64,000 nt of DNA, from the NCBI RefSeq assembly GCF_022879575.1, contig NZ_CP084260.1, positions 186,001 to 250,000 on the forward strand, given 5' to 3'. The DNA is from Caballeronia sp. SL2Y3. Its GTDB lineage: Bacteria; Pseudomonadota; Gammaproteobacteria; Burkholderiales; Burkholderiaceae. Below, one piece after another: positions 1 to 8,978 of the stretch; position 1 is the stretch's first letter, and each line of letters opens with the position of its first letter. The notes below the pieces were generated by a model. It did no database searches. It worked only from the letters and a program-made list of their open reading frames with translations, and was not told where the DNA came from. The position numbers were made by a program, and so were the translations under genes.

Positions 1-58
1 GCGGGGTTGATGCTTGGCAGAAGGCAGGAATGCCGGTCGTGAAACAAGGAGCCGTCAA

Positions 59-319
59 GTGAAAAAAGTCGTCATGTACAGCACGCAAGTGTGCCCGTAT
101 TGCCAGATGGCCGAACGTCTTTTAAAGTCCCGCGGGGTCGAAACCATCGAGAAGGTGCTGATCGACCGTGAGCCGGGGCGCCGCGAGGAGATGATGCAGC
201 GCACCGGGCGCCGCACCGTGCCGCAGGTTTATATCGGCGACACGCACGTCGGCGGTTACGACGATCTTTCGGCGCTCGACCGCAAGGGTGGTCTCGTGCC
301 GCTGCTCGAGTCGGCCTGA
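59..319 (+). CDS. grxC: Glutaredoxin 3
   Basis: This is an 86-residue glutaredoxin, a cytosolic glutathione-dependent disulfide reductase. The dithiol active site CPYC lies at residues 12-15, followed by the TVPQV cis-proline loop and the GGYDDL glutathione-binding motif near residue 63. The start is taken as GTG at 59, because an AAGGAG ribosome site sits 7 bases upstream. An in-frame extension further 5' lacks family similarity. The length matches the usual 83-87 residues. It precedes secB and gpsA, the conserved grxC-secB-gpsA order of proteobacteria. Confidence 0.93.
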   Translation: MKKVVMYSTQVCPYCQMAERLLKSRGVETIEKVLIDREPGRREEMMQRTGRRTVPQVYIGDTHVGGYDDLSALDRKGGLVPLLESA

Positions 320-376
320 CATCACCACACGCTGCCCGGCCACGCGCCGGGCAATTGATTTACCTAGGAAATCACT

Positions 377-847
377 ATGTCCGACGAGAATAACCAGCCG
401 TTTTTCAACATCCAGCGCATTTACCTGAAGGATATGTCGCTCGAGCAGCCGAACTCGCCCGCCATCTTCCTCGAACAGGAAATGCCGTCGGTTGAAGTCG
501 AAGTCGACGTGAAGGCCGACCGTCTCGCGGAAAGCGTGTTCGAAGTGCTGGTCACGGGCACGGTCACGGCGAAGGTCGCCGACAAGGTCGCGTTCCTGAT
601 CGAAGCCAAGCAAGCCGGCATCTTCGACATTCGCAACATCCCGGCCGAGCAGATCGACCCGCTCGTCGGCATTGCGTGCCCGACCATTCTGTTCCCGTAT
701 CTGCGCTCGAACATCGCCGACGCGATCACGCGCGCAGGCTTCCCGCCGATCCACCTGGCGGAAATCAACTTCCAGGCGCTGTACGAACAGCGCATCGCCC
801 AGCTCGCGAGCGCGCAGGAAGGCGCGGCGAACGGCGCGACGCACTGA
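377..847 (+). CDS. secB: Protein-export chaperone SecB
   Basis: This is a 156-residue SecB, the tetrameric cytosolic chaperone that keeps pre-secretory proteins unfolded and hands them to SecA. The sequence begins with an N-terminal segment containing [13 protein letters not shown], typical of SecB. It continues through the conserved segment [33 protein letters not shown] (shown by its core FPYLR at about residue 101) to an Ala-rich tail. The length is that of the family. It sits 57 bases after grxC and 38 bases before gpsA, so it is probably cotranscribed with both. Confidence 0.96.
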   Translation: MSDENNQPFFNIQRIYLKDMSLEQPNSPAIFLEQEMPSVEVEVDVKADRLAESVFEVLVTGTVTAKVADKVAFLIEAKQAGIFDIRNIPAEQIDPLVGIACPTILFPYLRSNIADAITRAGFPPIHLAEINFQALYEQRIAQLASAQEGAANGATH

Positions 848-885
848 GCGTCACCCGCACTGACTCTGCCGAACCGGAGCCGAGC

Positions 886-1884
886 ATGAAAGTAGCCGTT
901 CTCGGCGCCGGCGCGTGGGGCACCGCATTGGCGGGCCACCTCGCGACGCGGCACGACACCCTGCTTTGGGCGCGCGACGCCGCGCTCATCGAATCTCTCT
1001 CTTCCTCGCACGAAAACACGCGCTATCTGGCAGGCGTTGCGTTGCCGCGCGCGCTTTCGTTCGAAGCGAATTTCGACGCCGCGCTCGCGCATGCCGCCGC
1101 GCCCGATGCGCTTTGCGTGGTCGCCACGCCCGTCGCCGGTCTGCGCACGCTGTGCCGCGCGATGCGGCAGGCGGGCGTCGTTCCGGCGCATATCGTCTGG
1201 CTCTGCAAAGGCTTCGAGGCGGACACGCAATGTCTGCCCAACGAGGTCGTCGCGGCGGAACTGCCCGCGCATCGCAGCAACGGCACGCTGTCGGGGCCGA
1301 GTTTTGCCCGCGAAGTCGGGCGCGGTCTGCCGGTCGCGCTGACGGTGGCGAGCGCATCGGCGCAACTGTGCGCGCAGACGGTCGCCGCGTTTCACCACGG
1401 CGCGATGCGCATCTATACGGGCGACGACGTCATCGGCGTCGAAGTGGGCGGCGCCGTGAAGAACGTGCTCGCGATCGCCACCGGCATCTCCGATGGCCTC
1501 GGCCTCGGTCTGAACGCCCGCGCCGCGCTCATCACGCGCGGACTCGCGGAAATGTCGCGGCTCGGCGTCGCGCTGGGCGGTCGCGCGGAGACGTTCACCG
1601 GCCTCACCGGTTTGGGCGATCTGATTCTGACCGCCACTGGCGATCTGTCGCGCAACCGCACGGTGGGCGTGCAACTCGCGTCCGGCCGCACGCTCGACGA
1701 GATTCTCGCCGCGCTCGGTCATGTGGCCGAAGGCGTGCGCTGTGCCCGCGCAGTGCTGTCGCTCGCGCAGTCGCATGGAATCGACATGCCGATCACGCAC
1801 GCGGTATGTCGCGTGCTCTTCGAAAACGTCGCGCCGCGCGACGCGGTGCAGGCGCTGCTCAGCCGCGATTCGAAGGCGGAATAG
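886..1884 (+). CDS. gpsA: Glycerol-3-phosphate dehydrogenase [NAD(P)+]
   Basis: This 332-residue enzyme reduces dihydroxyacetone phosphate to sn-glycerol-3-phosphate for phospholipid synthesis in the cytosol. The N-terminal Rossmann fingerprint GAGAWGTA begins at residue 7. The catalytic segment [15 protein letters not shown], with the active-site Lys, lies near residue 186, followed by the family motif [11 protein letters not shown] near residue 243. The start is ATG at 886. It lies in the same frame as a longer upstream reading that only shadows secB. The gene is co-directional with grxC-secB, and a macro-domain gene follows after 25 bases. Confidence 0.95.
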   Translation: MKVAVLGAGAWGTALAGHLATRHDTLLWARDAALIESLSSSHENTRYLAGVALPRALSFEANFDAALAHAAAPDALCVVATPVAGLRTLCRAMRQAGVVPAHIVWLCKGFEADTQCLPNEVVAAELPAHRSNGTLSGPSFAREVGRGLPVALTVASASAQLCAQTVAAFHHGAMRIYTGDDVIGVEVGGAVKNVLAIATGISDGLGLGLNARAALITRGLAEMSRLGVALGGRAETFTGLTGLGDLILTATGDLSRNRTVGVQLASGRTLDEILAALGHVAEGVRCARAVLSLAQSHGIDMPITHAVCRVLFENVAPRDAVQALLSRDSKAE

Positions 1885-1909
1885 CGCGACGTTTCTCTCG
1901 GAGACGCGC

Positions 1910-2440
1910 ATGGCGAAGCTCGAAGCCGTTCTCGCCGACATCACCACGCTTCATGTCGACGCCATCGTCAACGCGGCGAACAAATCGCTGCTGGGCGGCG
2001 GCGGCGTAGATGGCGCGATTCATCGCAAGGCGGGCAAAGGTCTCTTGCGGGAGTGCGAAACGCTCGGCGGCTGCGAAACCGGCGACGCTAAAATTACCGG
2101 CGCCTACGATCTTCCCGCCAAGTACGTGATCCATGCGGTCGGTCCGCGATGGAGCGGCGGCAAACGCAACGAGGCACAGTTTCTCGCAAACTGCTACCGG
2201 CGTTCGCTTGAACTCGCCGCCGATGCGCAGTGCGCGTCCATCGCGTTTCCGGCCATTAGCTGCGGCATCTATCGCTTTCCTGTCGAGGACGCGGTGAAGA
2301 TCGCCGTATCGACGGTCATCGAGACCTTGCCGCTCGCGCGTTCAGTCGAGCACGTCGTCTTCGCGTGCTTCAGCGACGACATGCTCGCGCTCTATCGCGC
2401 CGAACTCGACGCTCACGCGCCGCCCTCGAAGCCCGACTGA
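1910..2440 (+). CDS. Macro-domain O-acetyl-ADP-ribose deacetylase
   Basis: This is a 176-residue single macro domain resembling YmdB and MacroD enzymes, which remove acetyl from O-acetyl-ADP-ribose or mono-ADP-ribose from proteins. The signature [19 protein letters not shown] begins near residue 20 and carries the catalytic Asn and the Gly-rich loop. The second loop, [10 protein letters not shown], lies near residue 116. The start is ATG at 1910, 25 bases after the gpsA stop. Its 3' end overlaps the convergent trmL gene by 28 bases. The enzymatic class is clear, but the physiological substrate is not. Confidence 0.9.
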   Translation: MAKLEAVLADITTLHVDAIVNAANKSLLGGGGVDGAIHRKAGKGLLRECETLGGCETGDAKITGAYDLPAKYVIHAVGPRWSGGKRNEAQFLANCYRRSLELAADAQCASIAFPAISCGIYRFPVEDAVKIAVSTVIETLPLARSVEHVVFACFSDDMLALYRAELDAHAPPSKPD

Positions 2441-2883
2441 CGCCACGCTTCGAACGTCACGATCGCCACCGTGTTCGACAGATTCAGGCTGCGATTGCCG
2501 GGACGCATGGGCAGCCGCACGCGCTGCTCGGTCGGAAAGCGTTCCAGCAATTCCGCCGCGAGGCCGCGCGTTTCCGCGCCGAACACGAACCAGTCGCCGG
2601 GCTTGAACGCATGATCGAAGAACGGCGTCGAGCCGCGTGTGGTGAACGCGAACATGCGCGTGGCGTCGGGCGACTCTTTCGCGATGAACGCATCCCAGTT
2701 CGCGTGAACATTCATTTCGGCGTACTCGTGATAGTCGAGACCGGCGCGGCGCATCTTCGCGTCGTCGAGAGGAAAGCCGAGCGGCTCGATCAGATGCAGC
2801 CGCGCGCCCGTGTTCGCGCACAGGCGGATGACGTTGCCGGTATTCGGCGGGATTTCGGGTTCGACCAGTACGACGTTGAACAT
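2413..2883 (-). CDS. trmL: tRNA (cytidine(34)-2'-O)-methyltransferase
   Basis: This 156-residue SPOUT-class methyltransferase matches TrmL (YibK), which methylates the 2'-OH of the wobble base in tRNA-Leu isoacceptors. The N terminus [20 protein letters not shown] and the motif [17 protein letters not shown] are diagnostic. The C-terminal knot region holds FGAETRGL and [19 protein letters not shown], which bind S-adenosylmethionine. The length agrees with E. coli TrmL (157). It runs antisense to the upstream macro-domain gene, overlaps its end, and lies next to comF on the same strand. Confidence 0.94.
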   Translation of the reverse strand: MFNVVLVEPEIPPNTGNVIRLCANTGARLHLIEPLGFPLDDAKMRRAGLDYHEYAEMNVHANWDAFIAKESPDATRMFAFTTRGSTPFFDHAFKPGDWFVFGAETRGLAAELLERFPTEQRVRLPMRPGNRSLNLSNTVAIVTFEAWRQSGFEGGA

Positions 2884-2907
2884 GGATGGCAGTGCTTGGC
2901 TACGGGG

Positions 2908-3681
2908 TTAGTCTTTCGGGGTGCGCAGCGCGACGAAGTTCGTCACGCGCCGCGCGCCTGCGAGCTTGAGCGTGCGGGCGAGGGCATCGAGCGTGGCGCC
3001 CGATGTCATCACGTCGTCCACCACGCCGATATGTTTGCCACGAACGTCGCCCTCGACGACGAACGCGGACGCGACATTTCGCCTGCGCGTATCGGCATCC
3101 AGCCGCGACTGCTGTGCGGTATGGATGGTGCGCGCGACGAGCATCGGATCGGCCGGCACGCATAGGCGCCGGGCGAGCGGACGCGCGATTTCCCACGCCT
3201 GGTTGTAGCCGCGCTCGACGAGCCGCTGGCGCGAAAGCGGCACCGGCACGATCACGTCGGGCGTCGGCAGGCCGCTGTCTTCGAAGATCGCGTGCAAGTG
3301 CCGCGCGAACTCCGCGCCCGCTGCAAGACGCACGCGGAACTTCAATTCGACCGCCAGTGTATCGAGTGGCGCGCGATAGTCCGCGATGGCGAGCGTGTCG
3401 TTGAACGCGGGCGGATTCTCGAGGCACGCGGCGCAGTGCGCGCGCGTGTCATCGCGTTCGCGTCGCAGATAGGAAGGCGCGAGCGGCATCGCGCAGGTCG
3501 CGCACCGGAAACGCGGCTCGTTCCAGTACTGCTCATCGCAGCCGGCGCACAGCAATTGCTGCGACACATTGCCGCATAACGCGCACTGGTTAGGCAGCGC
3601 GAGTTCGAACGCGCGCTTCGCCACGGCCGCAAAGGCGAAGGCGCGCGCCGAAGACGGCAGCAAATTGCGGAGGACGTACAT
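2908..3681 (-). CDS. comF: ComF-family phosphoribosyltransferase-like protein
   Basis: This 257-residue protein has the ComF architecture. An N-terminal zinc-ribbon-like region carries Cys pairs (CALCGN, CAGCD, CATCAMP, CAACLE). The C-terminal type I phosphoribosyltransferase fold carries the PRPP motif VVDDVMTSGATL near residue 222. ComF proteins act in DNA uptake during natural transformation in several bacteria; in proteobacteria the exact role is uncertain. It shares its strand with trmL and is divergent from the downstream methyltransferase gene. Confidence 0.88.
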   Translation of the reverse strand: MYVLRNLLPSSARAFAFAAVAKRAFELALPNQCALCGNVSQQLLCAGCDEQYWNEPRFRCATCAMPLAPSYLRRERDDTRAHCAACLENPPAFNDTLAIADYRAPLDTLAVELKFRVRLAAGAEFARHLHAIFEDSGLPTPDVIVPVPLSRQRLVERGYNQAWEIARPLARRLCVPADPMLVARTIHTAQQSRLDADTRRRNVASAFVVEGDVRGKHIGVVDDVMTSGATLDALARTLKLAGARRVTNFVALRTPKD

Positions 3682-3798
3682 GGCTGAAAGCGCGTGAGGC
3701 GGGCTCGGGTGATCGATTGCAACGGCACGCGCGAAGGCTGCGCCGGGCCTATTTCAAGACGACCGAGTATACTTCGCACTCTTCGCGAACAGATCGTC

Positions 3799-4794
3799 AT
3801 GTCCCCAACGTCTCCCAGAACTGGCCGACCGGCCTATGATCCGCGCCGTTTGCGCGAGATCTTCGACCGTCGCGCCGCCGCTTTCGACGACGTCGCGTTC
3901 CTGCCGCGTGAGATCGCGGACCGCATGCGCGAGCGTCTCGAATACATCAAGGTGGCGCCGGCGCGCGTCCTCGATGCGGCCTGCGGCGCGGGCGCGGACC
4001 TGCCGCGCTTGCGGGAGCGGTTCCCGGAGGCGTCCGTGCTAGGCGTCGATATTTCCTCCGCCATGCTCGCGCGTGCACGCACGGCTGAGACTGCGGAAGC
4101 CGACAGCGGCGCGGGCTGGCGGCGCTTGTTGCCGGCAACGCTCGCCAAGGCGTTCGGCGCACGCGGCCCGCAACTGGCGCAGGCGGACTTCTCGGCGTTG
4201 CCGTTTGCATCGGCTGCATTCGAATTGCTGTGGTCGAACCTCGCGCTGCACTGGCATTCGCGGCCGGACTTCGTGTTTCCGGAATGGCAGCGCGTGCTCA
4301 AAGTCAACGGCTTGCTGATGTTCAGCACCTTCGGGCCGGACACGCTTCGCGAACTTGCCGCGGCTTATCGCGAAGCCGAACGCACGCTTGGCCTCGCGCC
4401 GATGCCGCACACCATCGACTTCGTCGACATGCACGATCTGGGCGACATGCTGGTCGAGAGCGGCTTCGAAATTCCGGTGATGGATCAGGAAGTGCTGACG
4501 ATCACCTACCGTTCGCCCGAATCGCTGCTCGCGGATGTCATGCGCTGGGGCGCTTATCCGTTCAGCCGTGAAGCGTTCGAGCGTGAAGCCGCGAGCGGCC
4601 GCGCAGACGCCGAAGCCTTGCGCCGCGCGGTGCACGAGGCGCTCGAAGCGCTGCGTCGCGACGACGGCACGATCCCGCTCACGTTCGAAGTGATCTATGG
4701 TCACGCGTGGAAAGCGGTGCCGCGAACGACGGCGGAAGGACATGGAATCGTGCGGCTGGAAGACATCGGACGCGGTCCGAAAAGGAACCGCTAA
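3799..4794 (+). CDS. BioC-like SAM-dependent methyltransferase
   Basis: This 331-residue class I methyltransferase resembles BioC, the malonyl-ACP O-methyltransferase of biotin synthesis. Motif I, VLDAACGAGADLPRL, lies near residue 55, and a GVDISSAML motif follows. A later segment, FELLWSNLALHWHSRPD, is typical of BioC relatives. The start is ATG at 3799; an in-frame extension of 35 residues upstream has no family character. No other bio gene lies nearby, and the protein is longer than E. coli BioC (251). The reaction is therefore inferred only at subfamily level. Confidence 0.8.
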   Translation: MSPTSPRTGRPAYDPRRLREIFDRRAAAFDDVAFLPREIADRMRERLEYIKVAPARVLDAACGAGADLPRLRERFPEASVLGVDISSAMLARARTAETAEADSGAGWRRLLPATLAKAFGARGPQLAQADFSALPFASAAFELLWSNLALHWHSRPDFVFPEWQRVLKVNGLLMFSTFGPDTLRELAAAYREAERTLGLAPMPHTIDFVDMHDLGDMLVESGFEIPVMDQEVLTITYRSPESLLADVMRWGAYPFSREAFEREAASGRADAEALRRAVHEALEALRRDDGTIPLTFEVIYGHAWKAVPRTTAEGHGIVRLEDIGRGPKRNR

Positions 4795-4946
4795 CGCGTC
4801 GGAAAGGAGTTCGGGAGGCGGATCGGCGAGGCGGTAAAGAGGGTGCGTGTTATGTCATGAATTTGCGCGCGAAGGACACGCCAAAAGGTGCGTCAATTCG
4901 GCGCAGAGGCTTGTGCCATCTGGCTTTGCGACGTCTGCGCCCTTGC

Positions 4947-4975
4947 TTGTGGATGCCACCCAACCCGCCTATAAT
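4947..4975 (+). promoter_or_regulatory. Sigma70 promoter of the cytochrome oxidase cluster
   Basis: A perfect -10 box TATAAT lies at 4970-4975. A TTGTGG -35 box lies at 4947-4952, spaced by 17 bases. It is about 90 bases upstream of the DUF2244 gene and is the only strong consensus promoter I see before coxB and ctaD. Confidence 0.7.
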
Positions 4976-5063
4976 GCGTCAGTTTGTCGCCTGAACTGAC
5001 ACAAATTTGGGCAAAATCCGAGCAAAAGTATGTGATTGCGTGTGCGGATGGATGGAGGCAGCG

Positions 5064-5540
5064 ATGCAGGTCAGCCAGACGCTGACGGAGTCCGAGCCGG
5101 TCATCAAGGACTGGCTGATGAAACGCAACTGCTCGGTGTCGCCGCGTCAGTTCGTGGGCTTCTATGTGTCGCTGGCGCTCTTTTCCCTTGCCGTCGCGAC
5201 GCCGCTTTTTCTGAACGGCGCCTGGCTGGTGCTGCCGTTCACCGGAGTCGAGTTGACGGTCGTGACGGTCGCGTTTCTGATTCATGCGCGACACGCCGTC
5301 GACTACGAACGAATCCGGCTGTTTGAGAACCGGTTGTTGATCGAACAGATGAACGCCGAAGAATTAACGCGCTTCGAGTTCAATCCGCGCTGGGTGCGGG
5401 TCGAAACGGGCGCGACGCCGAGGGAACCGCTCACGATCGTATCGCGCGGCCAGTCGGTGAGAGTCGGACAACACCTTGCACAGCATCGTCGCAAACAATT
5501 TGCTGCCGAACTGCAGGCGTCACTGAGGCGCCTCGCTTGA
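5064..5540 (+). CDS. DUF2244 membrane protein
   Basis: This 158-residue protein has two predicted transmembrane segments (roughly residues 30-50 and 53-73) followed by a soluble domain. The pattern is that of DUF2244. These genes often lie beside cytochrome oxidase genes, and here it is the first gene of the cluster, 74 bases upstream of coxB. The start ATG at 5064 has a GGAGG site 5 bases upstream; an upstream TTG at 5007 is in frame but has no such site. Function is unknown; a link to oxidase assembly is inferred from position only. Confidence 0.82.
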   Translation: MQVSQTLTESEPVIKDWLMKRNCSVSPRQFVGFYVSLALFSLAVATPLFLNGAWLVLPFTGVELTVVTVAFLIHARHAVDYERIRLFENRLLIEQMNAEELTRFEFNPRWVRVETGATPREPLTIVSRGQSVRVGQHLAQHRRKQFAAELQASLRRLA

Positions 5541-5614
5541 GGAGGAACCGGGTGTGGCAGGCGCGATGCGCAACGGGGTCGAGGGTTTGAATGGAAATTT
5601 TGGGTAAGGATGCT

Positions 5615-7207
5615 ATGAAAACAATCAAGCGAGCCCTCTCGGGCGTGCTGGCGGCGGGCGCACTGCTCAATGCCGGCGTAGCCCTGGCGGTCAACGACAG
5701 TCCTGGCGGTCCCGCTGTGAATGAGATCAATTTCCAGCAGCCAGTGACGAAGATCGCCGAGGAGCTCTACGGCCTCCATATCTTCATGCTCATCATCTGT
5801 ACCGTCATCTTCATCGGCGTGTTCGGGGTGATGTTCTATTCGGTCGTCAAGCATCGCAAGTCCAAGGGTTTCAAGCCCGCGCACTTCCATGAAAGCACCA
5901 CGGTCGAAATCATCTGGACGATCGTGCCGTTCATCATCGTCATTCTGATGGCGCTGCCGGCCACCAAGGCCGTCGTCGCGATGAAGGACACCACCAACGC
6001 CGATCTGACCGTCAAGGTCACGGGCTACCAGTGGAAGTGGGGCTACGACTACGTGAAGGGCCCGGGCGAAGGCATCAGCTTCCTCTCGACGCTCTCCACG
6101 CCGCGCAGCCAGGTGAACGGCCAGACGCCGATTTCCGATACGTATCTGCAGGAAGTCGACAACCCGCTCGTCGTGCCGGTCGACAAGAAGATCCGCATCA
6201 TCACCACCGCGAACGACGTCGTTCACTCCTGGTACGTGCCGGCGTTCGGCGTGAAGCAGGACGCGATTCCGGGCTTCGTGCGCGACACGTGGTTCAAGGC
6301 GGAGAAGGTGGGCACGTATCGCGGCTTCTGCACGGAACTGTGCGGCAAGGAGCACGCGTACATGCCGGTCGTCGTGGAAGTGCTGTCCACCGACGACTAC
6401 GCGAAGTGGGTCGACACGCAGAAGAAGAAAATGGCTTCTTCGGCCGACGATCCCAACAAGACCTACACGATGGACGAGCTGAAGACGCGCGGCGCGCAGA
6501 TCTACGCGTCGAACTGCGCGGTCTGCCACCAGCCGACCGGCAAGGGCGCGGGCCAGTTCCCGGCGCTCGACGGCAGCAAGGTGGCGAACGGTCCGATCGC
6601 CGGTCACGTGAATATCGTGCTGCACGGCAAGGGCGCCATGCCGCCGTGGCAGACGACGCTCAACGACGTCGAGATCGCATCGGTCGTGACGTACGAGCGC
6701 AACACGTGGGGCAACCACACCGGCGACGTTCTGCAGCCGAAGCAGGTTGCGGACGCGCGCAACGGCAAGATGCCCGAAGGCGGCGATCACACGGCAGCGG
6801 CGGGCGGCGAAGCCGCGAGCGGTGCGGCGGCAAGCGGCGCGGCGGAAGCCAGCGCGCCGGCTGCGGCGTCCGGCGAGCAGACTGCGCAGGGCGTGCTGCC
6901 GGCCAGCATCTACTTCGAAACGGGCAAGAGCGACCTGCCCGCCGACGCAAACAACGCAGTGCAGGCTGCCGCCGCTTACGTGAAGGCGCATCCGGACGCG
7001 AAGATCGCGCTTTCCGGCTTCACGGATGCAACCGGCGGCGCCGACCTCAACGCGGACCTCGCCAAGAAGCGCGCGCAAGCCGTTCGCGACGCGCTGAAGG
7101 CGGCCGGTGTCTCGGACGAACGCATCGTGTTGAAGAAGCCCGAGTCGGTCACGGGCGGCACGGATGCGAAAGAAGCACGCCGCGTAGAAATCAGTCCGGC
7201 TGCTTGA
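5615..7207 (+). CDS. coxB: Cytochrome c oxidase subunit II, fused to cytochrome c and OmpA-like domains
   Basis: This 530-residue subunit II of aa3 oxidase takes electrons from cytochrome c. It has a signal peptide (residues 1-25) and two membrane helices (about 45-120). The CuA domain has the copper motif CTELCGKEH near residue 237. A cytochrome c domain with heme site CAVCH lies near 299. After an Ala-Ser-rich linker comes a C-terminal OmpA-like domain (about 425-527). The start at 5615 has AAGGA 4 bases upstream and gives a clean signal peptide; an in-frame ATG at 5591 is possible. The extra OmpA-like domain makes it longer than ordinary subunit II. Confidence 0.95.
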   Translation: MKTIKRALSGVLAAGALLNAGVALAVNDSPGGPAVNEINFQQPVTKIAEELYGLHIFMLIICTVIFIGVFGVMFYSVVKHRKSKGFKPAHFHESTTVEIIWTIVPFIIVILMALPATKAVVAMKDTTNADLTVKVTGYQWKWGYDYVKGPGEGISFLSTLSTPRSQVNGQTPISDTYLQEVDNPLVVPVDKKIRIITTANDVVHSWYVPAFGVKQDAIPGFVRDTWFKAEKVGTYRGFCTELCGKEHAYMPVVVEVLSTDDYAKWVDTQKKKMASSADDPNKTYTMDELKTRGAQIYASNCAVCHQPTGKGAGQFPALDGSKVANGPIAGHVNIVLHGKGAMPPWQTTLNDVEIASVVTYERNTWGNHTGDVLQPKQVADARNGKMPEGGDHTAAAGGEAASGAAASGAAEASAPAAASGEQTAQGVLPASIYFETGKSDLPADANNAVQAAAAYVKAHPDAKIALSGFTDATGGADLNADLAKKRAQAVRDALKAAGVSDERIVLKKPESVTGGTDAKEARRVEISPAA

Positions 7208-7215
7208 CATGCTTC

Positions 7216-7256
7216 GCGTGCGCTTCTCCTTCGCTCAAGGCAACGGAGAAGCACGC
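7216..7256 (+). repeat. Intercistronic hairpin between coxB and ctaD
   Basis: Inverted arms GCGTGCGCTTCTCC (7216-7229) and GGAGAAGCACGC (7245-7256) pair with one small bulge. No T-run follows, so it looks like an mRNA processing or stability element rather than a terminator. Confidence 0.5.
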
Positions 7257-7302
7257 GGGCAACGCCAAGTGCCTCGAGTATTCGCTTTAGGAGATGATTG
7301 TC

Positions 7303-8916
7303 ATGTCTAGCATCGGACACGATGTAGTCGCGGGTCACGACCACGCGCACGACGACCATGCGCACGAAACACCGCATGGCTGGCGCCGGTGGCTTTTCGC
7401 CACCAACCACAAGGACATCGGTACCTTGTATCTGCTGTTCTCGTTCATCATGTTCCTGTCCGGGGGCGTGATGGCGCTCGGCATTCGCGCCGAACTGTTC
7501 GAACCGGGCCTGCAGATCATGCGCCCCGAGTTCTTCAATCAGCTGACCACCATGCACGGCCTCATCATGGTGTTCGGCGCGATCATGCCGGCGTTCGTCG
7601 GCTTCGCGAACTGGATGGTGCCGCTGCAGATCGGCGCATCGGACATGGCGTTCGCGCGCATGAACAACTTCAGCTTCTGGCTGCTGCCGGTCGCGGCCGT
7701 CCTGCTCGTCGGCTCGTTCTTCGTGCCGGGCGGCGCAACCGCCGCGGGCTGGACGCTGTACGCGCCGCTCTCGACGCAGATGGGCCCCGGCATGGACTTC
7801 GCGATTTTCGCGGTCCACATCATGGGCGCGTCGTCGATCATGGGCGGCATCAACATCGTCGTGACGATCCTGAACATGCGCGCGCCGGGCATGACGCTCA
7901 TGAAGATGCCGATGTTCGCGTGGACGTGGCTCATCACCGCGTATCTGCTGATCGCCGTGATGCCGGTTCTGGCAGGCGCCATCACGATGGTGCTGTTCGA
8001 CCGTCACTTCGGCACGTCGTTCTTCAACGCGGCGGGCGGCGGCGATCCGGTCATGTACCAGCACATCTTCTGGTTCTTCGGCCACCCCGAGGTGTACATC
8101 ATGATCTTGCCGGCGTTCGGGATCGTGTCGCAGGTGATCCCGGCGTTCTCGCGCAAGCCGCTCTTCGGCTATAGCTCGATGGTGTACGCCACCGCGTCGA
8201 TCGCGATTCTCTCGTTCATGGTGTGGGCGCACCACATGTTCGCCACCGGCATGCCGGTGACGGGCCAGCTCTTCTTCATGTACGCGACGATGCTGATCGC
8301 CGTGCCGACGGGCGTGAAGGTGTTCAACTGGGTCGCGACGATGTGGCGCGGCGCGCTGACCTTCGAAACGCCGATGCTCTTCGCGATCGGCTTCCTGTTC
8401 GTGTTCACGATGGGCGGCTTCACGGGCCTGATCCTTTCGATGGCCCCGCTCGACATCCAGATGCACGGCACGTATTACGTGGTCGCGCACTTCCACTACG
8501 TGCTGGTGGCCGGTTCGCTCTTCGCGCTGTTCGCCGGCTGGTACTACTGGTCGCCGAAGTGGACCGGCTGGATGTACAACGAAACGCGCGGGAAGATCCA
8601 CTTCTGGACGTCGATGATCTTCTTCAACATCACGTTCTTCCCGATGCACTTCCTGGGTCTCGCGGGCATGCCGCGCCGCTATGCGGACTACCCGGCGCAG
8701 TTCACGGACTTCAACCAGATCGCGACCATCGGCGCGTTCGGTTTCGGTCTCGCGCAGGTGTACTTCCTGTTCGCGGTCGCGCTGCCGACGTATCGCGGCG
8801 GCGGCGAGCATGAAAAGGCCAGCGACAAGCCGTGGGATGGCGCGGAAGGACTCGAATGGACCGTGCCGAGCCCGGCGCCGTTCCATACGTTCGAGAACCC
8901 GCCGACCGTCGAATAA
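7303..8916 (+). CDS. ctaD: Cytochrome c oxidase subunit I
   Basis: This 537-residue catalytic subunit holds heme a, heme a3 and CuB and pumps protons across the inner membrane. It has about twelve hydrophobic helices. The motif HPEVYIMILPAFG near residue 261 carries the His-Tyr crosslink and the K-channel region. The CuB His pair lies in WAHHMFATG near 308. The heme-ligand segment HFHYVL lies near 395. The N terminus is His-rich (GHDHAHDDHAH). The start ATG at 7303 has AGGAG 9 bases upstream; an ATG at 7294 abuts the ribosome site directly. Confidence 0.98.
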   Translation: MSSIGHDVVAGHDHAHDDHAHETPHGWRRWLFATNHKDIGTLYLLFSFIMFLSGGVMALGIRAELFEPGLQIMRPEFFNQLTTMHGLIMVFGAIMPAFVGFANWMVPLQIGASDMAFARMNNFSFWLLPVAAVLLVGSFFVPGGATAAGWTLYAPLSTQMGPGMDFAIFAVHIMGASSIMGGINIVVTILNMRAPGMTLMKMPMFAWTWLITAYLLIAVMPVLAGAITMVLFDRHFGTSFFNAAGGGDPVMYQHIFWFFGHPEVYIMILPAFGIVSQVIPAFSRKPLFGYSSMVYATASIAILSFMVWAHHMFATGMPVTGQLFFMYATMLIAVPTGVKVFNWVATMWRGALTFETPMLFAIGFLFVFTMGGFTGLILSMAPLDIQMHGTYYVVAHFHYVLVAGSLFALFAGWYYWSPKWTGWMYNETRGKIHFWTSMIFFNITFFPMHFLGLAGMPRRYADYPAQFTDFNQIATIGAFGFGLAQVYFLFAVALPTYRGGGEHEKASDKPWDGAEGLEWTVPSPAPFHTFENPPTVE

Positions 8917-8930
8917 GTCGTCTCTCCGTT

Positions 8931-8959
8931 CTGTGAGGCTTCCGCGCGAAGCCTCACAG
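8931..8959 (+). repeat. Perfect 12-bp stem-loop after ctaD
   Basis: CTGTGAGGCTTC (8931-8942) is followed by a five-base loop CGCGC and a perfect complement GAAGCCTCACAG (8948-8959). It sits between the ctaD stop and a small assembly-protein gene. The absence of a U-tract argues for a stability or processing element. Confidence 0.65.
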
Positions 8960-8978
8960 ACTCCCGAGCAAGAAACGC

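Noticed and set aside
5303..7210. 635-codon minus-strand frame opposite coxB
   Set aside because: Same shadow pattern; no domain match and coxB is certain.
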